Part shown: positions 27,742 to 37,816 of the stretch, in pieces
Numbering within the stretch: position 1 is the first letter of the stretch
Layout of the letters: each line of letters begins with the position of its first letter
Assembly: GCF_004379255.2 (NCBI RefSeq)
Contig: NW_024598720.1
Coordinates: forward strand, 186,001 to 250,000
Origin: Salvia splendens
Lineage: Eukaryota; Streptophyta; Magnoliopsida; Lamiales; Lamiaceae
DNA: 64,000 nucleotides
Reading direction: 5' to 3'
Notes under the pieces: model-generated
The model's database searches: none
The model's input: the letters and a program-made list of their open reading frames with translations, nothing else
What the model was told of the DNA's origin: nothing
Position numbers and translations under genes: made by a program

Positions 27742-28960
27742 TTGGAGTGGGAGAGAAAGGTGGATCTCATCTTTGAATGTCACAACTATTCCGAGGAGAA
27801 AAATGTTAGGCTTGCTGCTATTGAATTCGCTGACTATGCTATAGTTTGGTGGGATCAATTGACAACTTATACAAGGCGATATGGAGGAAGACCATTTTCG
27901 ATTTGGGAAGAAATGGAAGGCATAATGCGTAAGAGATTTGTACCTTCTCATTATTTTCGTGAATTGTATAAAAAATTACAATCTATGAAACAAGGTACTA
28001 AATCTGTTGATGAGTACTACAAAGTGATGGAGATTGTTATGATTAGGGCAAATGTTGAAGAAGATAGAGAAGCAACCATGGCTCGATTCTTATGTTGGCT
28101 GAATAGGGAGATTGCAAAGATTGTGGAGCTTCAACACTATGTGGAGTTGGAGGACATGGTTCATATGGCCATGAAGGTGGAGGGACAATTGGAGAAGAAG
28201 GGAACAATCCAAAAGAATTTTTCAACAAGTTCTCATTCTTCAAGGACAAAAGAGTGGACTTCATCCAAATCCAATTTTGGGGCAGGTTCTAAACCCCAAA
28301 ATGAAGCGTCGACATCCAAGTCCAAAATATTTGAGAGGGTAAAGGTATTTCTACTTCTACTTCTACTCGAAATAGAGATATCAAATGTTTTCGTTGTCAA
28401 GGTGTTGGACACATTGCATCTCAATGTCCAAACAAAAGGGTGATGATTTTGAAGCCAAATGGAGAGATAGAATCTGAAAGTGAACGTGAAGATGATGATG
28501 ATGAGGAGGAGGATAAGCAATTGGAGGAGATTGGACCAGAACATGGAGAACGTTTGGTGGTTCGAAGGGCTCTAAACATGCAAAACAAAAACGATGATCA
28601 ACAAAAGGAGAACATCTTCCACACAAGGTGTTTGGTCCAAGGTAAACTTTGCATAATGATTATTGATGGTGGTAGTTGTGCAAATTGAGCTTAACAACGG
28701 AAAAACATCCTAATCCGTACAAGCTACATTGGCTTAATGAATGTGGAGAAATTCGAGTGACTAAGCGAGTTCTAATTTCGTTTTCTATTGGCAATTATAA
28801 AGATGATGTTCTTTGTGATGTTGTTCCAATGCATGCAAGTCACGTTCTTTTGAGGAGGCCATGGCAGTTTGATCGTAGGGTGATTTATGATGGATTTCAC
28901 AACCACTACATCTTCAAGCACAACAACAAGTCTATTATGCTTATCTCATTGACACCTTAA
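27742..28960 (+). pseudogene. Ty3/gypsy gag-protease remnant
   Basis: Retrotransposon gag domain (EWERKVDLIFECHNYSEEK, FADYAIVWWDQL, WEEMEGIMRKRFVPSHYFRE) runs to ~28330. A frameshift follows, then a CCHC knuckle (CFRCQGVGHIASQC, ~28390-28430), an acidic linker and the aspartic protease region (IIDGGSCAN), where the active-site triplet reads DGG. A stop and small deletion come right after it (28686). The protease C-part reads PYKLHWLNECGEIRV, VLCDVVPMHASHVLLRRPWQFDRR to the stop at 28960. Gag packages RNA and protease cleaves the polyprotein. This copy is dead. Confidence 0.85.
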
Positions 28961-29129
28961 CAAGTTCAAGAAGACCAACAGAAATTGTCACAAGCAAGGA
29001 GAGCTCGTGAGGTTGAGAGAAAAAAAGTGAGGGCATTGAAAAAGAGTCGAGAGAAAAGTAAGAATGAGAGAAAAAAAGGTGAGGGCACTGAAAAAGAGTC
29101 AAGTGAAAAGAGTCCAAATGATTGTAAGT

Positions 29130-29825
29130 TAGAGAGAGACGCTCTCCCTTCTCTCTAGAATCCTCCCCCACCTCAAGAGTTCCCCCACCGCCGGCCACCC
29201 CCGCCTTCTCAACTCTCTTACGGCCCACCCTCGTCGGCGGTCCCCCCACACTCCCCCCGCCTCCACCAGCCACCCACCACCCCTCCCGACCTCGGTCTCT
29301 CACTCCAAACCACTCCTCCTTGCCCTAGGCGCGACAAAGCTCCGGTGCGGCCGGTGTCTCGACTATCCCACTCGATCATGCCGGAGCTCCCGCCGGACCC
29401 CCCCCCGGAGTCCGAAGAACCCCGCACCATCTGGGACCAGCTAATGGTCCTCTGGTCGGCTGAGGATCCTCTCTCGGATCAGCCAATGACATTCACGTCG
29501 GAGGAGGCTCTCCATAAACCTCCCCTCTAAGGAAACGTCGAGGAAAACCTTGAAAATGAAGGTGAAGGAACGAAAAAGTACACCAGCCCCTCCCACCATA
29601 GGCACTGGTCGGAAAAGGTTCGTACCCTCTCCGATGCCGGAAGACAAGCAACTTAGGAAGAAGATTGACTTCGGGGCCGAAGGGAGCTCGCCGGTCAGAA
29701 GTCCAAAATGCAAAGGCCACATCTTCCCGACGTCGATGGAACCCCCCCTAATCCCAATGGTGAAGATGAATCTAAGAGCAATGAAGAACTTGTCGGTGCC
29801 GGAACTGATGGAACCCCCCCTAATC
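29130..29825 (+). mobile_element. LINE 5' piece L (leader and ORF1 start)
   Basis: Begins at the conserved 5' hairpin (TAGAGAGA ... TCTCTCTA, 29130-29158), a C-rich leader, then the start of autonomous-type ORF1. It breaks off at 29825 where E begins. Before the D/E inversion this piece would have lain next to element H on the same strand, so it may be the 5' end of H with the ORF1 middle and RT deleted; no duplication proves it. Confidence 0.75.
29378..29825 (+). pseudogene. ORF1 N-terminal fragment (piece L)
   Basis: ATG at 29378 (MPELPPDPPPESEEPRT, DQLMVLWS), a stop at 29528-29530, then in another frame KERKSTPAPPTIGTGRKRFVPSP and LRKKIDFGAEGSS. These are the N-terminal blocks of autonomous ORF1. 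They end at the junction with E without domain text. Confidence 0.78.
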
Positions 29826-32265
29826 TCAAAAAACGCTCTCCCTTCTCTCTAACTTCTCTCTCTAAACTCCTCGACGTCGACGGTAACTAGGCGTCTTCCC
29901 CGCCGACAGGGCAGCCGAGGGACACGCGCGGTCTCTCGGCCAAGGTTTCTCTCGTCCGTCCGGAGGTGACATGTGCTTGCACCTGATCCCATGGTGAAAT
30001 CCGGTGGTGAGCTACCGGAGGGAGATATCACGGCGGTTAGCTCCACAACGCAACCCCTCTCTCTGACGGAATGGAACTTCCACTCGATTGCAAGACCCAA
30101 AACAAAGCGGGCAGGTACGCCACATCCGGAGAAGCCACGAAGAGGCCTCGCTTGTGCCGGATCAGAATTTGGATCGGATGTTTGTAGGGCCAAAAAGAAG
30201 ATGGCATTTGAAATGGTAGAGAATCTAGCCGCTGAGGCACATGGTGAAGGGAGGGGATCGCCGGAACTTAGGCAAGCCCATATTGGTGAGATGTTGAGCT
30301 CGCTAGCTCAAATGGCAAATGAAGGGCGCCCTCCCAAGATTGCAATGGAGATGCCCAACTCCGAGGAGGTGGCCGGAATTTCACCGGCGCCGGCGAGCCG
30401 GAGTGAGCTGGACCAACACCCAACCGGTGCAAGTACAATGCATCACATGGGTCCTAGGCTAGATGATGGGGTGGCATGTGATGTGTTGGAATCATGTGAC
30501 TTGCAAAAAGAGGTAGAAACAAAGACCACTTTGCATGGGGAAGAAGGTGTTGCTCCAAATGGGGAAAATGACAAGTTGTACTCACAAGCAACACCATGTG
30601 CTACTTTCCTCCACCTTGAGGCTGATGCACGCATGGAAGACCGTGCCCCCGTGGCACAACCGCTGGAGCCGTCGCCGGAAAAGCTGGCACCGCCGGAATA
30701 TTCGCCGGAAACGCTGGCACCGCCGGCGAATGTGTGGAAGGCGGCAATGAATCACTCCAACCGCCGGGGGCCCGGGGCCGTGGAGAGTTCATCGGCCCCA
30801 AATCGAAAACCCGAGCCAATCCCCTTGGACGACGGCAAGACCACGCCTTTGGGGACAGCCGGCTCTTATGAAGGTACGCCATCGTTCTCCTTTTCTGATT
30901 TTGAAACGGATTTTCTTTCGGAGAAGCTAGGGTTAGCTATTGTCGGGAAGTTCTCCATTCACTCCCGTCCACAACCCAAATTCAAAAAAGCCTTAGTGGC
31001 ATGGGGCTAGTTGGAGCATTCACATGGAAATACTTGAATGCTAAGCATATTTTACTCCAATTTCAAGAGGTGGCCGATTATGCTAAGGTGCTAAATGGCC
31101 CTAATGGGAGTCCGAATTGGTATGTTGATAGCCATTCGATGAGGGTGTTCAAGTGGGCGCCGGATTTTGACACGTTCTTTCAGTCGCCAATTGTTGCCGT
31201 GTGGTGTAACATATTGGGTATACCGGCTCATCTCTATGAGGAATCGGCCCTCTTGGCAATCGGTAAGCTCCTTGGCAAGCCACTACAAGCCGATCATGCC
31301 ACAATACATCAAAGTTGACTCTCCTTCGCGAGGATTTGCGTAGAGATTAACATCTCTACTCCCCCGACGGAAGAGATCATCCTTAATATCCGAGGCAAAG
31401 ACTCGAGGTACAAAGTGGCATGGGACCGTATTCCATTGTTTTGTGATAATTGTAAACATGTTGGGCATGAGAAAGAGGATTGCCATGCAGCGGGAAGGAA
31501 GTCTCGGGGTAGAGACAAGGGTCGCCGAGCACCATACAAGGAGAACCTCTTAAGCCATGCCGCCAAGATCATCCACCGTGAGTGGCGCCCAAAGGCGAAT
31601 GCTCGGCCCGGAACTCCATCGTCCATTGGACAGTTGGAGAAGCCCAAAGATTGTAACAACCACGCGGAGTACATCGAGGGTACATTAGGTGCGGGATCGT
31701 TGAAGTCAAGAGTGGCTAGTAGGAGTCACCCAAGTGTGGATGAGGATGGCTTCCAATTGGTGTCTAGGAAGAGGAAAGGAAAAGTGCATGAGGGCGATAT
31801 GCACACCAAGGCTCCACACGTTGATGATTGGCATTTGAAGGAGAATGTTGCTACGGTGACATTTGGGAGTGTCCCATCGGGTGCGAATGACGCGAGCTTT
31901 AGCTCCATGAGTGTCGCATGTGGGCGCCCCAACCGGGATATAGAGGGCCACATCGAGGACCTTGATCCAGGAGGGCATGTACCTAGCGGAGGTATCCCTA
32001 TTGCGGGCCTTAGCTAGGTGATGGACGGAAGTGTTGGGGATACAAAGGTTGTATCAAATGGTAATTGGATTTTGAGAGTATATAGATGACCACCTCTAGT
32101 TGTTAGGGAGGCCCTCGTAGTACTCTAATTTGTCATGCCTAGGCGAGTCGTCACTTTTGGGCGACTCAGTGTATGTTTGTTTGTAACCAATGGTTTTGGT
32201 AATGCACAGGTGTGGGTCCGCCTCAACCCTCCGCCCATTGGGGTGTGTTAAAAAAAAGAAAAAAA
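29826..32265 (+). mobile_element. ORF1-only LINE, copy E (inverted partner of D)
   Basis: Plus strand. Leader starts with CTCAAAAAACGCTCTCCC, ORF1 29991-32017, 3' UTR with CACTTTTGGG-loop hairpin (~32143-32167), terminal hairpin and A-rich tail (32250-32265, with one G). The tail is followed by the 15-bp duplication whose partner lies beside the 5' end of D. It differs from D by a 30-bp tandem duplication at ~30697-30726 (second SPE-LAPP unit), a nonsense codon and few substitutions. Confidence 0.9.
29991..32017 (+). pseudogene. ORF1 of ORF1-only LINE, copy E
   Basis: Start MVKSGGELPEGD at 29991, open to ~30960, where the deletion in VGKFS shared with D shifts the frame. The next part is open from 31001, with TGA at 31316-31318 (HQS then stop, where D has HQSRL). 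Then the knuckle FCDNCKHVGHEKEDC and the private C-terminus to GIPIAGLS at 32017. Domain order as in C. Inactive, but younger than most copies by appearance. Confidence 0.87.
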
Positions 32266-32280
32266 AAGCATATATTTGTT
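32266..32280. repeat. Target-site duplication (K ORF1), right copy
   Basis: aagcatatatttgtt; partner of 25518-25532. It encodes part of KHIFV and continues into the rest of K ORF1. Confidence 0.88.
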
Positions 32281-33384
32281 GAATTCGAGGATATGGCGGA
32301 TTATGCCCGATTGCTTAGTGGACTGAAAGGGACGGCGGTGTGGTTTATTGATCGGCATCCCATGAGGGTTTTCAAGTGGTCCCCGGATTTTGATGTGTAT
32401 TGTGAGTCCCCGATCGCGGCAGTTTGGTGCAACATCATTGGCCTCCCAATCCACCTTTTTGATCTCGCCGCCCTCTTTGCAATCGGTAAATTGCTTGGAA
32501 GCCCGATACAAGTGGATCATGCTACGGCCAACAAGTCGAGACTTTCTTTGCTCGCATTTTCATTGAGATTGACATCACGAAGCCACCTCCCGAGGAGTTC
32601 ATTCTAGATATTTGTGGACGTGAGACGGTGCTAAAAGTGAAATGGGACAAGATCCCGGCATATTGCATGGAATGTAGGCATGTAGGACACAAAAGTGAGG
32701 TGTGTTACGCGGCGGGCAATGTTGAGCGTCCCCCGAAGAGGAACTACAATAATGTAACACCGAGACAGCCACACCATGAGAGTCAAGGGGGAAGGGACAA
32801 AACGGAACAACCAAAGGAAATGGCTAGCAATAACGAGTGGAAACATCAAAAGAAAAACAAAGGGTCGAAGGGGCAGCCAAAGGGAGTGGTCGGGTCTGGA
32901 CATCATGGGCGAAGTGCATGGTAACTTTGACCTGGCTCCGGTTGCAAGCCTCCATGAAGGTGGTGAGAGTTCCTATGGCCGAGAAATCTTCTATAAAACC
33001 GTCGGATTGCTTGCTAGCTCTACCCATCGTGGTGGTGAATTCCATGGAGCCACGAACGGGTACACGCCCTCACGACGAGGAGCGTTCAATTGTTGGAGAG
33101 GGGGCGCACGGGGAGCGGCAAGGGGCCGAGGGTCCCAAGCAGCCCGAAATGTCCTAAGCTCCAACCAATACTATTCTCTCATGGAGAATGAAGTTTTCTT
33201 AGAAGATGATGATGAACTGGAGGGGGATGGAGATAAAGAGGGGATTCCCCGAACCATCCCTTTTGCCGATGGGTAAGATCCCATGCTCATGCATGAGGAG
33301 GAATGCCTAGGAGAGGAACGACTACGAATGGTGGAATTTCAGGGGGACCTCTCACGGTCACCGGGTAAGATACTTCCCCATTAA
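32269..33384 (+). pseudogene. Element K ORF1, C-terminal half
   Basis: Continues the protein begun at 27038-25518 (minus): HIFVEFEDMADYARLLSG, HPMRVFKWSPDFDVYCESP, AVWCNIIGLPIHLF, GKLLGSPIQVDHATANKSRL, then a frame break near 32550. The knuckle YCMECRHVGHKSEVC lies at ~32658-32702. The Arg/Gly tail and SSNQYYSLMENEVF follow in shifted frames, ending at TAA 33382-33384, two bases before the ORF2 ATG. Confidence 0.83.
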
Positions 33385-33386
33385 TC

Positions 33387-36300
33387 ATGTCTGTCACCTT
33401 TATGTTTTGGAACGTTAGGGGAGTTGCTAACGCGCCTACCCAAAATGTTCTTAAATGATTAATTAAGACTCATAATATTCACTTTCTTGCAATAATGGAG
33501 CCGCTCACAAGCCCTAACCCGGAGAAGTTCTCAAAGGCTTTGGGGCTGGCTTTCCAAGGCTCGAATAGAAATGGGAAGATCTGGGTGTTTGTTGAGGAAG
33601 GGGCCAGCTTCGTGGCCGAGAGAGATACGGATCAGGCCCTATCCGGCTCTTTGGATCTCCTCGCCTTGCTAGCCACTTGTGTGTCTCGGCGATTTACGCA
33701 AAATGCACGAGGACCGAACGACTTCATTTATGGGATGAATTGAGGGAGTGCTCTATACTTTTGGAGGGTACACCCTGGATGATTGGAGGGGACTTCAATA
33801 CCATTCTCCATCCGCGAGACAGAGTAGGGAGTGACACAAACCGCCAAGCTGAAATGGTGGACTTTGCGGAGGCCATTGAGGACTGCAGGATACTAGACCC
33901 GGGATTTGATGGGTCGGAGTTCACGTGGGCCAAGAATGGCCTTTTTGAAAGATTGGATAGAATCCTTGTGAACGAACGATGGGCACAAACCTTGGAAACT
34001 ACTCGGGTGACGAACCTACCCCGGATTGCCTCGGACCACGGGCCTGTGTTGGTAAGATGCAAAGTGACAAGCAACAACAGCGGGGATAGGCCATTCAGGT
34101 TCCAAAACATGTGGGTTAGGCACGAGGGATTTGAGGACCTTGTTCGGGGAGATTGGAGCCAACCGACGGAGTCCGGAGGCCTCCTCAATTTCCAAATCAA
34201 ACTTGCTCGACTAAAGAGAATCCTAAAGGTATGGAACAAGGAGACCTTTGGGAACATCCATAACAACCTCAGGGATATGGAGGTGAAAATCGCACTGGCC
34301 CAAAGCGATTTCGAAGAAAGGCCAACCCCGGAGAACAGGACAGAGATCAATAGATGCATTGCCGAGTACATTCGACTCTTTAAAATGGAGGAGGTCTTCT
34401 AGCGACAAAACGCTACCCTAAGATGGCTAGGGGAGGGCAACAAGAATACTAAATTCTACCAAAGTTGGGTCAAACAAAAAAGGATCCGCATGCGCATCCA
34501 CAAGATCAATGTGGGCGGCCGGGAGATCTCGGACGAAATGGAGATAAGAAGTTCGGCGGTGGAGTTCTTCCAAGACCTCCTGGCCCCGGGGCCCCTCACT
34601 TTGTCCGAGCCAGACCTTGATTTGATCCATCAACTCCCACCCTTGGATGAAGTGGCTGCTCTCCCCGACCCCCCATCCGCAGAGGAAGTTAAAAAGGCTA
34701 TTTTTGACATCTCCGGGGACAGTGCCCCAGGGCCGGATGGTTTCACGGCCTTGTTCTACCAGGCCTGTTGGGCGACGGTTGGGCCGGACGTGGTGGCGGC
34801 TATAGGACAATTCTTCGGGGGTGCCTACCTCCCACGTAGCGTCACGGCCACAAGCATTGTCCTCATCCCAAAAAAGCTTGTGCCGGAGTCGTGGAGTGAC
34901 TACCGCCCCATTAGCCTGGGCAACGTCGTCAACAAGATTATCACAAAGATAATGTCGAAGAGAATGACTTCGCTCATCCCTATGGTTATCTCACCAAACC
35001 AGAGTGGATTTGTGAAGGGACGGCTCCTCAATGATAATGTCTTTTGGCACAGGAGATGTTCCATGAGCTCTCGAGATGTGCGCCGGCCCCTAATGTCGCG
35101 GTAAAAATCGATATGGCTAAGGCCTACGACCGAGTACAATGGCCCTTCCTTTTGAAAGTGCTACACCGGATGGGTTTCCCGGCCCCGTGGGTCTCTTTGA
35201 TTGAGAGATGTGTGGGCTCGTGTTGGTTCTCGGTGCTGGTCAATGGCGCCCCCTCCGGGTTCTTTAAGTCCACCCGCGGCCTCAGACAGGGAGATCCAAT
35301 ATCTCCGACACTTTTCGTAATTGCAGCTGAGTACCTCTCAAGAAAATTAGACAAGCTCATTTTGGGAAAGAAAGAGATGACTTTTAGAGCTACTCGCCAC
35401 TGCATGGAAATAAGCCACCTCGCCTACGCCGATGACATTGTGATATTCACACAAGCAGCGGAGGGACCTCTTAGGCGGCTGCGGACTTGCTTGGAGACAT
35501 ATGCCGGGGTTTCCGGGCAGCAGATTAACTTGGCAAAAAGCAACTTCTACATTGCCGAACAACATGAAGGGTGCGCCAATATTATACAAAATGAAGGAGG
35601 CTTCGCACGAGGTACTTTCCCATTTTTGTACCTTGGAGTTCCTATTTATCGTGGTGTGAAACGTACAGATATGTTTATGTTCCTTCGGGAAAAGATTACT
35701 GCACGAATCTCGGGGTGGGCTCATCGACACCTCTCCTTTGGAGGTAGGCTTACACTACTCCAAAGCACACTTGAAGCGGTGCCGCTGCACATTTTCCAGG
35801 CCATTGAACCAACATCCGGGGCCCTTAAGCAATTGGATCAGCAGATGGCCCGATTTTTCTGGGGATCGTCAACAGAGAGAAAAAAGACACATTGGATTGG
35901 GTGGGATCAGATCTGCCTCCCCACCCCTGAAGGGGGTCTCGGCATTCGTAAGACCAAAGAAGTCCTCCGGGCCTTCAGTATCAAACTTTGGTGGAGGTTC
36001 CGGGAGCAAAATTCCCTTTGGGCTAGATACATGAAGGCCAAGTATTGTCATAAAACCTCCCCGCCCGACATGGAAGCGGCTAATGAAAGTGAGAAATCAA
36101 GCAAATCCGCACATTAGATGGGTGATCGGTCAGGGCGATGCCTACTTTTGGGATGACATTTGGCTTGGTGAATCTCCCCTTCGCGAGATCTGCCTTGACG
36201 ATAGGGGCGCCTCATCGGCCAAGGTCTCGGACTACATTGGGGGTGGAACTTGGGATGAGACTAAGTTACGTCAACATCACAACCAGGCTGGAATGCCACA

Positions 36301-37516
36301 AGAGGTTATCACACAAATTCTTCATGCCCCAATCGTCGGGGGAGAACCGAACGTCCCTCGATGGAAGCTTTCTCGGCTCGGGGAGTTCTCGCTCACTACG
36401 ACCTGGGAGACTATACGTACGCAAAGGCCGAGAATCTAAGGTCTCGACGACATTTGGAGGGCTGGCCTTACAAAATCTATTGCAATCTTCAATTGGCGAT
36501 TATTGTCAAACAGGATACCGGTTGACTCCAAGCTCCAATGGAGGAAGATTGAGCTTGTGTCGAAATGCCAATGCTGCCCACGGAGGCCCAACACCGAGTC
36601 CCTTCAACATCTCTTCATCCGAGGGTGGGGAGCAGCATGTGTCTGGAGGGAGTTCGACGGTTGGTTCGAAGGCTCGGCCCCATCTCTTAGGGTGAACGAC
36701 ACCATCCCGGACAGGTTGCAAGTGTGGTCCGCTAGGACCCAACAGCATGATAGGAGACACCTTAGTCGAGTCATTCCATACCTCATTCTGTGGTTCCTTT
36801 GGCCGGAGAGGAATAGGAGTCGACATGAACAAATTCAGTTCAAACCGTACAACGTTGTTTGGCAGGTTCACATGTTCATCCACAACAACATGACCAATGG
36901 TCACATCAAGCCGAAGCATTGGAAGGGAGTGAAACTTGGAATGAGCCATCCGAATCACCCCGAGACAAGGGGGCCGAGACCGTTAGTTATGCCGGTTAAG
37001 TGGCACCCCCCGGAACGCACATGGATCAAGCTTAACACGGATGGGGCGTTCTTTGAGGCAACAAACAAGGGTGGCGGAGGGGGTCTTGTTCGGGACCACA
37101 ATGGGAAATTGCTGGCAGCATTTGCAACCCCCCTCGTCGTTCAATCGACTCTTGAGGCCGAGCTCATGGCCATACACTATGGGTTGGAGGTAGCGAAGGC
37201 GTTCAACCTACCCATATGGATTGAATCAGATGCGGAACAAGCTATTAAGTTGCTCAATGGCACGACTTGGGGCCCGACACAAATTCGCCGCGTCATGGCC
37301 CTTTTGCATGGCTTCAAACGTAGACATATATTCTTGGCCACCTTCGTTCATAGGGAGGGCAACAAAGCGGCTGATATGCTCGCCAAAATGGGAGTGGAAC
37401 AAGATAATTTCCAACAAATGTCCCCACAAAATGTTCCAAGAAGGATTAGAGCCATCATCCGGATGGACGAAATGGGAGTCCCCAATCTTCGGGTGAGAGA
37501 TAATGAACGAGAGTAG
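33387..37516 (+). pseudogene. Element K ORF2 (endonuclease, RT, zinc finger, RNase H), multiple lesions
   Basis: ATG 33387. Lesions: TGA 33456-33458, frameshift near 33670, TAG 34400-34402 (W of FWRQ), frameshifts near 35040 and 36085, TAA 36437-36439. Recognisable throughout: GGDFNTI, ASDHGPVLV, SAPGPDGF, NQSGFVKGRLLNDN, KAYDRVQW, LRQGDPISP, AYADDIVIF, zinc cluster CQCCPRRPN, RNase H with LNTDGAFFE, LEAELMA, WIESDAEQA, HREGNKAAD. The C-terminal 337 codons are open. Older than FL1/FL2 by lesion count. Confidence 0.88.
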
Positions 37517-37669
37517 CACGAGGCACGGAAAGTGGTCACCGATCTTGCTTTGTACCGGACGCCGTAGAGTATGTGGGTGTCGGTCCATCCCCAGATTGAC
37601 CCCTATTTACTCTTGTTGTGTTATTGTAATAGGGTATGGTGTAAATTGTTTTTGTCACTCTAGCTTTAG

Positions 37670-37688
37670 AAAGATTGGTCCTCTTGTA
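37670..37688. repeat. Target-site duplication of copy F, left
   Basis: aaagattggtcctcttgta in K's 3' UTR; identical 19 bp at 40310-40328. Confidence 0.95.
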
Positions 37689-37816
37689 GATTAACAAGAG
37701 AATAGAGAAGCTCCCACATCTCTCTAGAAAGTCTTGCCCCAACCATCTCACGTCCAACGCCGACGGTCTCCCTCACCTTTGGGTGAGGTGGATATGCGGC
37801 CGGCCTAACATTGGTC

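Larger units (their letters stand above)
27508..29129 (+). mobile_element. Ty3/gypsy internal region, truncated
   Basis: Primer-binding site, an A-rich leader (27524-27741, no gene), gag and part of protease, then a charged linker (REVERKKVRALKKSRE-like, 28961-29129). It is cut at 29130 by LINE piece L. No reverse transcriptase, integrase or second LTR is present in the window. The N-terminal part of gag is deleted, because the leader joins gag directly at EWERKVDLIF. Confidence 0.85.
32266..37688 (+). mobile_element. LINE element K, 3' part (ORF1 C-half, ORF2, 3' UTR start)
   Basis: Plus strand continuation of K: ORF1 C-half to 33384, ORF2 33387-37516, 3' UTR from 37517 until copy F (37689). 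The last piece of K's 3' UTR is at 40329-40400. K's insertion site in the gypsy LTR is marked by the 13-bp duplication at 27254-27266 and 40401-40413. Confidence 0.88.

Noticed and set aside
29130..29825. Piece L as proven 5' end of element H
   Set aside because: Orientation fits if the D/E inversion is undone, but no target duplication or sequence continuity links L to H, so it is only suggested.
32576..33276. Alternative plus-strand frames over K ORF1 (for example 32837-33157)
   Set aside because: Frame shadows of the degenerate ORF1 tail; the ORF1 text appears in the other frames.
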